From Nemophila menziesii (taxonomy: Eukaryota; Streptophyta; Magnoliopsida; Boraginales; Hydrophyllaceae), in NCBI GenBank assembly GCA_029959085.1, contig JARWIR010000010.1, positions 7,709,001-7,773,000 on the forward strand: DNA of 64,000 bases. The letters run 5' to 3'. The notes under the pieces are model-generated. The model worked only from the letters and a program-made list of their open reading frames with translations. It was not told where the DNA came from and did no database searches. Positions 10,922-23,933 of the stretch are shown here, piece after piece. Every line of letters begins with the position of its first letter. The stretch's first letter is position 1. The translations under genes and the position numbers were made by a program.

Positions 10922-12472
10922 CCTGTTGATGTCTCCTCATTCGTGATAGATTAATATTAGGATGAGACATCATATTTAGTGATTTAGAAGTCTTTCTAGT
11001 CGATTTTCTTGAGAATAACTACACTTTCCTATTTCTAGTCTTGATTTAGTAAATTATTATTTTTAGAGCATATTAGGTTAAATTATTTATTTAGTGTGAA
11101 ACTTTAAAGATAATTATGGAGATTAATTAGAGTCCAAGTCGAAGACTAAGAGATATGAAAAGAAGATAAGCATGTAAATTGAAGATAAGGAAAGAAAAGC
11201 TAAAAATATGGAAAAGGAAAAGCTGCCATAAATCTGAATTTCACCACCCAGGACCACAAATCAGCTTACATCTCAAAATAGGTGGGGAATTTGGAAGAAT
11301 GATCAGGAAAAAAGTTAAAGACCTTTCCGAGACGATGAATTTCGACTACTCATACGCGTGAAACGGATAAGAATTGAAGCTGTTAGGACCAAAACAAAAA
11401 CGGGCCTGATTTCATATTTTAGGGTTACGAATTTGAGTTGGGCTAGGAGTCCACTACTTACTTTCTCCTTCAAGAAAACAAAGCAGGTCTTCTATACACC
11501 TATAAATACACCCTTATATCACTTGTAAATCATCCTTGCCTCATAGTAATTAGTCTTTAGGGTTTTTATCATCAGAATTATTGTAGAGAGCAAGATGAAG
11601 TCTTTCATTATTTCTTTTAGTTTATTTCCTTCAGGTATGAACTAATTTTCCCATAGCTTGGGTTTTGCATCATGTATAATCTATGAATTCTAATTTCTTT
11701 CTATATAAGTTTCGTTGGTAATTATATGTTTTAATCTGATATTAGCTTCTTACTTATATATTTGTTTATGTGTTTTGATTTAATGACTGTTTTCCTTGCG
11801 GTGCACAATGTTTAGGATTACCTTAATAGTAGTTAGATGACCACCTTAGCTGGGTGTCTAATTATTGCAACACCACATAACGTCTAGTGTCGATATTGGT
11901 CTTGACAACACTAATTCTAACTAGATAGTCATTAGGTTATAATTTAATCACTATCACGATGTTTGGAAATTGATTGCTTAGGAACCTAGTAGCGTAGGAA
12001 AACCCTATTTAAACCAGCCTCGTTGTGTGTCTGTAGCCCCCTTAGTCGCTTTAAAGGTCTAAGGTATGGGAATTTAGAATCCTGACTAAGTATCTAAGAA
12101 CTAATTATCTCCCTTATTAACTAGATTTGATAAAAAAAATTAGAAGGATTAGTGCATACTAGCAAAACCTAAGCTATACTTCTCATCTCATATTTCTTCG
12201 TATTTCTTTTATTGTCTTTTATTTTCCTTAGTTTAATCATTAATCTCTCAATCACTCGTATTTATTTTCTGTCTTTTAATTAATTACTGTCTACTCGTTA
12301 TTAATGCTCATTCGTTTAACACACTAAGTCCCTGAGAACGAATTCAACTTTTCATTAGAACTTGCATACGTCCTGTAATACTTGCAGCACCGTGCTTGTC
12401 TAGGGTGAAAGTGCATTGTTTTCTGGCTTATATTTATCGTATTTTTATCACACCCTAGGCAACACCACCTGT
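10922..12472 (+). repeat. Solo LTR with CCTGT target-site duplication
   Basis: The LTR occupies 10927-12467 (1541 bp), TGATGTCTCC to GGCAACACCA. CCTGT occurs directly on both sides (10922-10926 and 12468-12472), and element E's sequence rejoins cleanly across it. There is no internal sequence, so it arose by LTR-LTR recombination. It keeps the TATA box, the mini-exon ATG at 11595 and the CAG|GTATGA donor at 11634/11635. Confidence 0.92.
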
Positions 12473-13509
12473 ACACTTGTCATACTCACAATCAACACGG
12501 TTCAAATTCAAGATCACATTAGCTTTGCAATGTACAAATGAGAGGTTCCTCACTTAGCTTACCCAGAAGGCTATAGATTGTTCATCGAACTTCACTAGTA
12601 TTCAAACATCCACATAACTACTCTCTAAGGGTTCAATAACTTCTAGATTACATAGAAAAGAATCATAAGGTCTTTAGGGTTTTAATGTTGGCTTAGGGAC
12701 GGTATGATAGTATATTTGGATAATTTAGAGTGGGATTTTAGATCTCTCCTCAGTAGCCATCAACGAATCACCCTAGAGCTTGAGTTACTCTCATAAAACG
12801 TTCTCACTCAACCCAATGAATTTATGCACTAATTAGCATCCCCATTAACCCAATACTAAAGCTTTAAGATGATCACATAAAAATTCCACTTTACCGGTCC
12901 AAATATTTTCAATCTTTTCATATTTTTTTTCTTTTGTAGTATAGCTATGACTCTTTTTTTGATGTGAGATATCATGTTATTCTTTTCTAATATTTTTCAT
13001 TTCATAACTTTTTTCATTTACTTTTACCCTGGCAAAGGGTTACAATAATAAAATAGTGAATCATCATCAAAATAGAGCACAATTACATAAGCTCAAAATC
13101 CCAACCCGATAGTAATTCCCATAATGGTGGACCCACCACCCCAAACTCAAGCTCTAAAACAACTGTCTATGCATCGCGATTCGACTGTGGGTCATATGGA
13201 AAAGTTCTAAAATCTAAAGGGATATGGCTTAGAATGTGGCTAAATAAAAAGGCTTTAGAAAGGCTAGAAGGGGCTGAGAAGGATTTAAATATAATAAATG
13301 GACAACAAGCTAAAAAGCAACAAAGGGATTATCAAATAACTGCCTTAATCACTTTCTAAACTATGCAATTTCGTTATTCTCTTACCTTTAGCACATTCAT
13401 CAAATGGGTTTATCAACTATCTCGGATCTCATGGCCTACACACCCCTCAAGGCCCCGTAATACCAGACATACTTCTACCGCGTTGCTTACTAATCATTTT
13501 TTAACTATC
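12473..13509 (-). other. 3' noncoding module of element E, continued
   Basis: No gene. Matches the module of A read in reverse: the conserved TGAACAATC block, the inverted-repeat arms near 12890 (TTTACCGG) and 13030 (CCTGGCAAAG), and the complement of the GAGTTTGGGGTGGTGGG tract near 13130. Ends at the TSD CTATC, where element F is inserted. Confidence 0.65.
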
Positions 13510-15527
13510 TGGTGTTGCCTAGGGTGAGATAAAATAATATAATAAAATATAGATAAACGATGCACAATTAACCCTAGATAAGCATGGTTCTGCAAGTATT
13601 ACAGGACGTATGGAAGTTTTAATTATAAGAAAGTTCGTTCTCAGGGACTTAGTGTGTTATACGAATGAGCAGATAGTACGAGTAGAAAGTAATTAATTAA
13701 AAGACAAAAAATAAATAAGATTGATTGAGAGATAATTAACTAAACTAGATAAAAGTAAAGACAATAAATTAAAATGAAAAAATATGAGATGATAGATATA
13801 GCTTAGGTTTTGCTAGTATACACTAATCCTTCTAATTATTTCTATCAAATTCTAGTTAATAAGGGAGACAATAGCTCTCAACTACTTAGGGGGTGTTTGT
13901 TTGCACTTAATGAGATCTTAATCTGGTTCATCAAGACACTGGATCAATAAGACTGTTTGTTTTTCCTTGCCAATTCAGATCTGAATGCCTTTTAATTGGT
14001 CTCTTTCATTAAGATTTCAAACTAAGGTGTCGTTTTTTTGAAGTAATAAGTGTGAATGCTGAATGAATAGCTGAATAGGACTTATTCTGTTAAAAGACAG
14101 TGTCTAAATGATTCAGACTTAGTTTGAAATCTTAATGAAATAGACCAATTAAGAGGCATTCAGATCTGAATTGGGCAGGAAAAACAAACAGGCTGATTGA
14201 TCCAGTGTCTTAATGAACCAGATTAAGATCTCATTAAGTGCAAACAAACACCCCCTATGTTTGAATCATTCAGACATTGCCTCTTAGCAGAATCAGTTCT
14301 ATACAGCTGTTCATTCAGCATTCATCACTTATTACTTCAAAAAAAAAAACGATACCTTAGTCAGGATTCTAAATTCCCATACCCTAGACCTTGAGAGCGA
14401 CTAGGGGGGATACGGCACAACCACGAGGTAGCCTAAACTTAGGGTTATCAAGCGCTACCAAGACCCTAAGCAATTCAATTCCAAACATGGTGATAGTGGT
14501 TAAAACAAACCCTAATGACTATCTAGTTAAAATCGGTGTTGTCAAGACCAATATCGGACACTATACGTTATGTGGTATTTCAATAATTAGACACCCCTTC
14601 CAGGAGACCATCTAACTACTATTAAGGAAGCCTAAAGTGATCAGGTTTAGGACATACAATAATTCAAATCACATAAACAAATATATGAGTAAGAAGCTAA
14701 TATCAGATTAAAACATATAATCCCCAAAGAAACTTAAATAGAAAGAAAATAGAATTCATAGATTATACATAATGAAAAACCCAAGCTATGGGAAAATTAG
14801 TTCATACTTGAAGGAAATAAACTAAAAGATTGAATAAAAGACTTCATCTTGCTCTCTACAATAACTCTAATGATATAAGCCCTAAGAACTAATTTATGTG
14901 AGGCAAGGATGATTTAGAAGTGATATAAGGGTGTATTTATAGGTTTTTAGAAGACCTAATTCGTTTTCTTGGAGTAGAAGACAAGTAATGGTATTCTAGC
15001 CCCCAACTCAAATTCGTAACCCTAAAATATAGAAAAGGTAACAATCAGCCACGTTTTTGTTTTGGTCATAACTGCTTCAAAACTTATCCGTTTGATGCGT
15101 TCCAATAGTCGAAACTGATCGTCTTGGAAATCTCTTTAACTTTTCTCTTGACCATTCTTCCAAATTCCTAACCAATCTTGAGATATAAGCCCTTTTGTGG
15201 TCGTGGGTGCTGAAATTCAGATTTATTTTGCAACTTTATTTTTCCATATCCTAGTTTTCCTTTCTTTTCTCCAATTTCCATGTATATCTTCTTTCCTTTA
15301 TCTCTTAGAATTGACTTGCCATCTAATTAATCTCCATATATATCTTTAAAGCTTCACACTAAATAAATAATTAAACCCATTATGCTCTAAAAGTAATAAT
15401 TCATTAAATCAAGACTAGAATAGGAAAGTGCACTATATATCATGTGAAAATCGAGTATTTAGACTTCTAAAACACTAAAAATGAAGTCTCCAACTAATAT
15501 TAATTCATGACAAATGGGGAGACATCA
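13510..15527 (-). repeat. 3' LTR of element F, containing a MITE
   Basis: Runs from TGGTGTTGCC to GGGGAGACATCA. Without the 468-bp MITE and its 3-bp duplication it is about 1.55 kb, like its partner at 23957-25494. The mini-exon ATG (14845-14847 on the reverse strand) is still 40 nt from the donor position, where the last exon base has changed. Confidence 0.9.
13886..14359. mobile_element. MITE with TTA target duplication and interleaved inverted repeats
   Basis: The insert is 13889-14356 (468 bp), with TTA on both sides. The sister LTR at 24318 has a single ACTTAGTCAGG, which proves the insertion. A 3-bp TTA duplication and GGGGGTGTTTG ends fit PIF/Harbinger-type MITEs. Inside, segment 13889-14025 is the inverted copy of 14118-14255, and 14026-14117 is the inverted copy of 14256-14356, so the arms are in order Y, X, Y', X' and not simply folded back. 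No transposase is present. Confidence 0.85.
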
Positions 15528-15563
15528 AGACTCCCAACTCAAAGTTGTATCATCCTGATACAA
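15528..15563 (-). promoter_or_regulatory. PPT and PPT-adjacent hairpin of element F
   Basis: AGACTCCCAACTCAAAG is the PPT complement. It is followed by TTGTATCA-TCC-TGATACAA (15545-15563), a perfect stem. The closing pair differs from A and E (A-T in place of G-C) with pairing kept. Confidence 0.78.
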
Positions 15564-17117
15564 TAATGATAAAAACAAAAGGGAAGTCTCTAACTACACA
15601 CCTAGGTCATTTAAGCACAATGGGAAAGGAGATAGTGGAATATATAGAATATATATAAAGCAACTACTCAGAATATTTCATGTAATAATATTTACAAACC
15701 GCATACCTGTATACTTCTCATATTCGCAGTCAACACGGTTTGAATCCAAGATTAGATTAGCTTCGTAATGTAAGAAGGATTGGAACTTTACTCAGTTTAC
15801 CAAGGAGCTATAGATTGTTCATCGAACTTCACTAGTATCCAAAGATCCACTTAACTACTCTCTATTGGCTCAATTACTTCTAGATTACATAGAAAAGAAT
15901 CAAAAGAACTTTAAGGTTGTAATGTTGGCTTAGGGACGGTATGATAAGTATATTTGGATAATCTAGAGTGAGCTTTTGGCTCTCTCCTCACTAGCCATCA
16001 ACGAGTCGCCCTAGAGCTTGAGTTACTCTCATAAAATGTTTCTCACTCAACCCAATGATTTACTTGATGCACAAGGTAGCATCACCAATAACCCAATTAA
16101 ATCATAAAGATGTTCACATAAAAATTCCTCTTTGCCGGTCTGAATATATATTCTTTTCACATCAATTTTTTTCTTTTGTATAGCTATGACTCTCTTTTTG
16201 ATGTTCGAGATATCACGCTATTTTTTCTTTTCTTTTCATGCTTTTTAGCTTTTTTCATTCACTAATACCCCGACGAAGGGTTACAATATAAACCTGTGAA
16301 TCATCATCAATATAATAAGAGAGCATAATTAATAAGCTCAAAAATCCCAACCCAATAACAATTCCCATAATGGTGGACCCACCACCCCAAACTCAAGCTC
16401 TAAAACAACTATCTATGCATCGCGATTCGAGTGCCGGTCATATGGAAAAGTCCTATAATCTAAAGGGATATGGCTTATAATTTGGTTAAATAAAAAATCT
16501 TTAGAAATGCTAGAAGGGGCTGAGAAGGATATAAAATATTAATTCAAATAACAGGGTGAGAAAGTTAAAAAGGCTTCAAGTGGCTTCAATATGAAAGAAC
16601 TGCCGTAATCATTTTCTACACCATGCAATTTTGTTATTCTCTTACCTTTAGCAAGTTCATCAAATGGGTTTGTCAACTAGCTTGGATCTCACGGCCTACA
16701 AACCACTCAAGGCTCCCTTAGATCAAACATACTTTCTATCGCATTGCTAACTAATCTTTTCTTTACTATCAATGTGTGTTTTCCTGCAAATACTCAAAGC
16801 ATACAAAATAAAATAGCTCATAAACATACTACTTACTATCATTAACTTACTGAGCTTATGTTTTTAAGCTATTAAACACACTCTATATCTAATTCCTATG
16901 TATCAAAAATTTGAATTTATACCTAAAAACAGAAAAATGGAGATGAGAGACAATGAATCCCCACATCCCAACTAAAAAATGAGCCGTGTCCCCACGATTT
17001 GAAAAAGACTCGAAAGAGACTCGAAAATGACTCGAAAAAGACTCGAAAAAGAAATTAAAATTAACAGATAACATATTTACATAAATGGTAAGGAAGAAAT
17101 AGAACATACTCTCGAGG
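15564..17117 (-). other. 3' noncoding module of element F
   Basis: No gene. Holds the complement of the GAGTTTGGGGTGGTGGG tract near 16375, inverted-repeat arms near 16130 and 16270 (one arm mutated), a degenerate GNRA-type hairpin (16981-17000) and, beside it, about five short GACTCGAAAA units (about 17007-17050). These units are expanded only in this copy. Confidence 0.65.
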
Positions 17118-18290
17118 CTATTGCCTCGTATTATCAACATCCAAGATAGGATTTGCTTGATCTTTATTTAGTTGCTCAAGGAGAGTCATGATTTGCACTT
17201 GATTGGTTTTGATTTGTGCCACATCTTTGGCTAAGGAAGTTTGAGGTGCTTCGACTTTGTTTAAAGGCTCCTCCATCTTCTCTTGCCAACTTTGCTCCTT
17301 TTCTTCTTTTGAGACATGCGTAAATCCCGCTCCTCTCAAGACTTTCATGATCCAAGCATCGTTAATAATGTTACTCTTTTTAAATTCCAGTTTCTCTTCT
17401 TCACCCAAAGTTACATTCGCTTTCCGCACAAGACACGTGATCATAGTAGGATATTTTACATTATAAACCGTTTTAGGAGAGACCGGAAATCGCATCACCT
17501 CCTCAAATATCAACTGTGCCACATCCACTTCTTCTCCTCTCAAAACACAATTCAAAAATTGAGCGTTCTTTTTACTTATGTCCCAAATTCTTGTGTTTCC
17601 AAATACGTTAGGAAAAAGGAAATCGTGCCAAACTTTAGCATCCGGTTGAAGATATTTGTAAGGCCAAGGTGACTTCATTTCTCCCTTATGTGATTTCACT
17701 TTCTCCTTGTCTAAAACATGCTCAAAAAGTAAATTCCAATCAAAGATTCTTTGTCTTTCCACCGCTTCTCTATACTTGCATGGTCCACCCAATTTCTTAA
17801 ACTAGAAGTGGTTTCTAATCGCTTCAACTGTGAAATGAACTATCTTTCCTCTAACTGGAACACAACCTTTACTATCTCGTCTAAAGAGGCCTAAATAGAA
17901 TTCTGAAACTAACTCATGACATAATTCAGAACGTCTTACCATGAATGTAGACCAACCCAATCTTTCACCAAGCTCCAAGAATCTCTTATACTCTCCTTTA
18001 CCAACTTCTTCATCGATTACTTTCTCATAAGCAAAATGTAGTTCCTTTAATTGTGTCTCTGCAGAAGCTATCATGGCCTTTGAAGCTTTCTCTTTGTCTT
18101 TGGGTGTAGGACTTTTGAATGGGAGAGGTTGTGTTGTCTTCTTCACAAAAAGTTTAAACTTTTTTCCTTTTGAATCAAACGTAGCTAGCTCGCCTCTCTT
18201 TACAATATCTATCTTACCCTTTGTGTTGGAACTGGAAATTTTATCACTTGATTTCTTCTCAATAGAACCCAATACCTTGATTTTCTTCAT
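17118..18290 (-). pseudogene. Long ORF2 of element F (plant transposon-protein-like), one stop
   Basis: Same protein as element A's ORF2, in one frame from ATG at 18290 to TAG at 17118, with a single in-frame TAG at about 17800-17802 (AAG in A). It keeps a lysine-rich N-terminus, the LGWSTFMVRRSELC block, the PWPYKYLQPDAKVWHDF block, YPTMITCLVRKA, and a C-terminal heptad region. The central part resembles the Pfam family of 'putative plant transposon proteins' (Transposase_32), recalled from family pattern and not searched. The stop codon sits in a GAGGC-AATA-GCCTC hairpin. Confidence 0.75.
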
Positions 18291-18764
18291 CTCTCTCTTC
18301 AGATAATGTCTCTGTTCTCTTAGTCATCTCAATTATCCTCCAACTCAAAGCTTTAACCACTCTTGAATTTTGAAACTCTTGATTATTGGTTGTACAAGCT
18401 TTATTTGAGTTAAAAAGGTGTTTTGATGATGAATCTCTATATGGGTAAGATGGATTGGTATGGATTTAAGAAATTGTTGGATGAATTTTGAAAATTTAGG
18501 CTTTTTATTATTGAATTCAATGTTTTTTGGTAAGATTGGTTGGTTGAATATTCTTTGTAATGATGTGGAGAAAATATTTTATGTGTTTTTATGGTGATTG
18601 GGTAGTGTTTTAATTTTTTTGGAAGGTTTGATGAAGCTTTAATGGAGTTGGGAGAGGTTTGGGGAAGAAAGATAGGCTTAAGGATTGTAAAATTTGCAAT
18701 AGACTAACCTTCCTCTTCTTTATAACCAAAACGCAACTTTTTCTCTCTCCAGCAGCGCTGACCG
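18291..18764 (-). other. Leader of ORF2 in element F
   Basis: No gene. A T/G-rich sequence on this strand (CA-rich on the element strand) matching the segment between the GC-rich domain and ORF2 in element A (39876-40317). A PPT-like tract complement (CCAACTCAAAG) lies near 18340. Confidence 0.6.
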
Positions 18765-19045
18765 ACTTACCGGCGGTATGGCCCGGTATACAGGTGCTGC
18801 TTCTCTTTGAAAATCATGCTTCGGCAAAAAACACGAATCGCGTACACGAGGGCTCGTTTATTGGTTGACCGGCATACCGGTGGAATGGGCCGGCATACCG
18901 GTGGAATGGGCTGGCATACTGGTGCGGTCAGCTTTCGAAATTCAACTCTGGCAAGGAACACGAGACACGTACACGAGGGCTTGTGTATTTGACCCGCCGG
19001 CTTACTTGTCATGTGGCCGGCATACCGGCGGTCAAATCAGAATAT
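18765..19045. repeat. GC-rich palindromic domain of element F
   Basis: Repeats of GCCGGCATACCGGTGG (about 18868, 18889, 18910 and 19013) alternate with a CACG...TACACGAGGGCT module (about 18830 and 18960), with a period of roughly 130 bp. CCGG-CATA-CCGG can fold on itself. It occupies the same position as the differently sequenced domains of A, B, E and G. Short open frames here reflect few stops in GC-rich sequence, not genes. Confidence 0.8.
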
Positions 19046-19190
19046 ACCACAAAAAAATTGTTTTTCCTCCCAAACTCCATTTCTTTGATACCTGAACATC
19101 AAACACACTAATACCTTTCTAAAATATGCAATATCAACTAAAAACAACTAATCTAACCATGAATTATAAACATAAAAACATAAAAATTGC

Positions 19191-19202
19191 GGGTTGTCTC
19201 CC
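19191..19202 (-). other. GGGAGACAACCC motif after the first ORF (element F)
   Basis: Complement of GGGAGACAACCC, about 50-60 nt downstream of the gag-protease stop. It also occurs at 31955-31966 (B) and 39316-39327 (A). It can form a small hairpin and resembles the GGGAGGCAACCC-type motif I recall downstream of integrase in related plant elements. Confidence 0.6.
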
Positions 19203-19251
19203 ATACAGCACTTTTATTTAACGTTTTTTAAAATTAGACGCGTTACCTCTA

Positions 19252-22200
19252 TCAAGATTTGAGAATATCGAATCCCCAACAACGAGCAACGCTATGAACG
19301 TCAACAAATCTCCTCTTAATGCCCTTCTTAGGCCTAATCTCTATCACCTTAGCTGAAACCACTTTAGTGACGATGAATGGTCCCATCCACGGGTCTTTGT
19401 AACTTCGTGGCCTATTTTCTGGTTTGTGGGCTTTACATAAAACTTCATGGCTGACCCCAAACTCAATGTTTGGCTCAGTATCCACATGCTTTTCACGGAT
19501 CTTCTCTTTAGGGTCTTTGTGATGTGAAAGGTTGTGGATGATAGGAATGGCGAGATCTGACTTCCTTGGTTTCTTACCCCAGACATAGAATGTCTCGGAT
19601 ACGTTTTTAGCTTGAAGGGTAATCGTCCCTTCTTGGAAGTTGATTATGCTTTGGCTAGTGGCCATGAAAGGCCTTCCAAGTATGATTGGAACCTGCTTAT
19701 CTGCATCGAAATCAAGAATAACAAAGTCGGTAGGGGTGGTTATATTACCTGATTGGACAAGAACGTCCTCCACTGTTCCTCATGTCTTGGTAACTAAGTT
19801 GTCAGCAAACTGCAACTTCACTGGAGCTTTCTCTGATTTTTGAAGTCCAAGTGTCTCGAACACGGACTTTAGCATAATATTCAAACCTGAACCCACATCG
19901 TACATGGCTTTTACCTTAAGCATACCATATATTTGAATAGGAAGGTTGAGACTTCCAGGATCTTTGAGCTTCAATGGTAACTCTTTCTCTTCTCTTCTTG
20001 AGACTCTTACAGTCTCTCTCTTGGTTTCTACACTCACTTCCTTCTCAGGAATAACTTGCGTAAAAACTTGTTGCGGTGTAAGCCTTTTCTTCGCAATCTC
20101 AACCATTTGGGCGTTGATATTTTCAGGAGTGTAAGCCTCTACAAATGTCTTGAGTTCAATGTCACCTTTCGGATTTGTATCAGGAATGGTTGATGACACT
20201 GTTTGAACAATTGGTGGCGTTTCCACCTTCTCTTCTTCTTTCTTTTCTTGCACAGCAGGTGCAACTTCAACTCTTGGTTCTTTTGAGGCTTTTTTTCCTC
20301 TTTCTCTTTAGCACTTCCAGCTTGTAACTCCATAACCGATCTAATCTCTTCTTGCATATCTCTCAGAAGCTGTATAAATTCAGATTTTTCTGAATCTTTG
20401 TCCTCATCCTCTTCAGAACAGTTAGAGTCCACGGGGCTAGACTTGGTTGGTTCTTCTTCGGTACTCAGAACTACCACGACACTTTTGGCAGCATGCGGTA
20501 CTTCCTTATTTTCTTCAATCTCAAGGCAAATAACCTTGCAAGCTTCGAACCCAACATTGGCATCACCTCCTTCTATAGCCTTCAATTCTTTTGTTCCATA
20601 ATATTTGTAAGAACTTTATTTATTTGTTCTACTTGCGTACTGGTGGGTCCTAGGGTGTTAGAAAATAATGAGATAAATAAAAGGAACCACAATACCGCAA
20701 GTGTACGGTTGTCCAAGTAATATCCAATAAATCGGGTTTCGTTCTCAGGGACGGATTAGGTTCAATCCAAATATTAATCAAGTAGTAAGAATAATTGTTT
20801 AACAGAAAAATAAAATAAAATATTTTTGTTTGGTTTTCTAAATTAAAAAGATGCAAATAAAATAAAGACTAAAAGTATATTAACTAGAAATAAATAAAGC
20901 AAATAAAAGGACTAACTTCAGATATGAGAGATACTTGAGTCTCGCAAGGAATCTACCTAATCAATATAATCTATGTTATGTTTAAGGGTAGAATTGGTAT
21001 TATAATATTAGTCAGGACTCTAATATCTCCTAGCCCCCTTTCGCGTGGACTTAGAAGCTATCCTAAAGTACTATAAACCCCTGTATGAGCGAATATGCCT
21101 CTTCGGATGATATGAATTTACCTCTTTGGCTATGTAATTAGTTAAGCATGTCGGTCAATAACGGACATTACACGGGTATTACCTAAGTCTCTATTCAAAA
21201 CCCCATGTCGGATGATCACTTCGCCACTAAAGTGAATAGCCCAAATACTAAAAGCTATTTCTAGTTGTTCCTAAAAGAAATAGTAATGAAAACAAAGTAA
21301 TATCCAATATATAAAACTCAATTCAATTTAAATAATAACAATCCCAAATTTCAAACATAGATTAATTAATTAAGGTTCATCCATTAATGCGATTCTCAAG
21401 TATATGGAAATTTAGCTCATAATAAAATTAAAGACTGAAAATAAATAAAAGGAATTCATATTCAAATACAAAAGATAAAATGATAACCTAAAGGGTAGGG
21501 ATGACTGTTGATGGAAGAACATGATTCTCCCAGCTCTAGTTTCTCCTCGGCTTCTTGCTCTGACTTGAAAACCTTAATCCTCTTGTGTAATTATTTGAAG
21601 TGTGTATAAAAGAGGAGGCTAAAGGGTGTATATATAGGTGTTAGGAAGCCTTAATTCGTTTTTACTTGGAGGGGAAGACAAGTTAAGAACTCTTTAATTC
21701 GCAGCCGTAAAATCTAGAAAAGTAAGATTTTGCTGCTGATTTGTTTTGGTCATATCTCCTTCAATACTTATCCGTTTGATGCGTTACAATAGTCGAAATC
21801 ACTTGTCTTGGAAAGTTCTATCCATAGGTACAGACCATTCGCTCAAATTCCTAGACAATATTAAGTTATGAGCTCGTCTTTGAACGTGGCTGGAATTTCA
21901 GATTTATTTGGCAGCTTTATCTTTTCCTTCTTTGCATATATCTTTCCATAATCTTTTTATTTCCATGTATATCTCTTTCCTTTAATTATTAGACTTGAAT
22001 TGGTCTCTAATTAATTACCATATATCTTTTAAAGCTTCACAATAAATAAATTATTAAACCGCATATGCTTTAAAAATTAATGAATCATTAAATCAAGACT
22101 AGAAATAAGAAAGTGCACTCTAAAATTAGAAACTTGAATAAAATACTTCCTAACACACTAAAAATACTCTAAGACTTTAATTATCACTTCTCCTCCTTGT

Positions 22201-23830
22201 ATTGGTTTTCATGAAATTCAAGACCCTACTAACTTTGCACTAAAAATAATCTAATTAACGCACAAAAGCTCTAAAAATGCAAATAGACTAATTCCAAGGG
22301 GAGAAAGTGTAATATGATGAAATAAGCATAAAAGTCTATCGAATAAGTCAAATATTCACCTAAAAGGATGTCTCCAAAGGGCTAATAATTAGAACAAATA
22401 GGGAGACATCACGTACCTAAAATCTGAATTGAAGCTTCTTGTTCTCTTAATTCTCGTTCTGCGAATGCATATTAGTGGTCATAAGATCCATAAAATTCTT
22501 CAATTGTTGATCACCCACGGCTCCTACGTGAGGATACTGTGGTAGAGCCTTCTGAGCTAAAGTCTCGGTATATGCATCATTAACAAGTTGTTGTGGAGGA
22601 GCAGGTCGATTATAATTCTGACTTTTATATTGACCTCTTGGTTGAAAAGAGTTATTCTGGGGACGAGGTTGATAATGACCAAGATTTGCGGCCCTTGTGG
22701 ATTTGAATATTGCATACCCGGATGATTCCTGTTACCAAATTGATAATTTCCTCAATTGGATATGAAATAAATAGATGTTGGATTTCCTTAGCACTCTTCC
22801 CATGTATGATTTGTAACCCCACACTGTTGACAACCTTGTGATTCTTGCACTACATTTGTTGCGGCTAAATTTCTCTGCATCTCAAGCTTAAGTTCTTTGA
22901 TTTGATTTTCTAATGCGTACAATTGAGCTGTGTTTGCAGTTTCTGCGTCTAATCAAAGCATACCTTTGGTGTTTGTAATAGGAGCTCACGAAAGTGGCCA
23001 ACTCCTTTCTGTTTCAATAATATTTTCCATACCTACAACGGCTTCTGCAGGATCCATGGACAAAATTTCCCTTTACAAGATTATCTCCCCTCAATCTACT
23101 TTCTCTATTGATACCTTGATGAAATATAGCTAACTGTAAAGATGGGGTGTAACCATGGAGTGGACATCTAGCTAACTTTTGTTGAAACCTTGTACATGCG
23201 TCTCCTACTTCTTCTCCAATCTCTTGACAGAACTTTGCAAGCTCGCTTTGGTCTTTGAGTCTCATAATCTTCGGATAAAAACGATTAAAGAATGCGGCTT
23301 GAAGTTCTGCCAATGTATTAATTGTACCTGGTGGTTGCCTATCTAGCCACTCGCCAGCTTTACCGGCCAGGAAGAACGAAAACATATGACAATACAGTTG
23401 CTCGCGTATAATGCCTGGAGTAACATAGGCATCACAAATCTGCATGAACTTCTGAATCGCTCTTACCAGATCTTTAACTGTTGCACCACTATAGAGTCTG
23501 ATATTCTGAAATTGACTGAGCATGCCCGGATCGGGCCTAAATTTGATATTCTGGATCTCTGGAGGACGATAACCTAATGGTTGAACATGAAACGGTACTC
23601 CCAAGCCTGGGAGGTCTTGCTCAACTCTGTTCTGATTATCATTATTTCCGTTAACTCCTACCGGTGGTGGTTGTTGTTGTCCCACAGGGATAAGTGGTGG
23701 ATCTACTGGATGTTGCACTGCCATAGCTCTTCTTAAGGCTCTTTCTTCTCTAATACGTATGTTATAAGCTGTGAAGCTCCTCTCGGTCTACGGTAGAGGA
23801 GGCCAGTGATTCACTGTTGAAACCTGAAAA
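19252..23830 (-). pseudogene. Gag-protease-integrase-tail frame of element F, broken and split by a solo LTR
   Basis: Coding parts are 22417-23830 and 19252-20635, separated by a solo LTR. Order: N-terminal arm (from about 23830), capsid-like gag domain (about 23060-23520), CCHC knuckle CQQC-X4-H-X4-C (22791-22832), acidic linker (20140-20600), aspartic protease with DVGSG and ILGRPFM, and an integrase C-terminal-like tail (about 19252-19470). Damage seen: a 1-base deletion near 23060, further frame loss near 22740, a frameshift near 20290 and a TGG-to-TGA stop at 19777-19779. No RT, RNase H or integrase core lies between protease and tail, as in A and G. Confidence 0.88.
20636..22416 (-). 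repeat. Solo LTR in element F gag, TSD CGTAC
   Basis: The LTR is 20641-22411 (1771 bp), from TGGTGGGTCC to GGGAGACATCA, with CGTAC on both sides (20636-20640 and 22412-22416). The gag linker rejoins across it (CGTACCTAAAATCTG, as in B at 33413). It belongs to the longer LTR class of element G. It keeps an ATG in the mini-exon position but, like G, lacks the GTA of the donor. Confidence 0.92.
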
Positions 23831-23933
23831 AGACTAAAGCAAACCACAAGCATAAATCTGGAAAAATAAAAATAAAAATTAATTAAAATCTACTTCTCGA
23901 AATAGATAGCCCACACGCTAACGAGACACAAGT

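Noticed and set aside
14391..14615. 74-codon open frame in element F's 3' LTR
   Set aside because: LTR sequence; the frame is not kept in the partner LTR.
20641..22411. Gag intron in element F
   Set aside because: It has LTR ends and a CGTAC duplication and is absent from the sister gags, so it is a solo LTR insertion.
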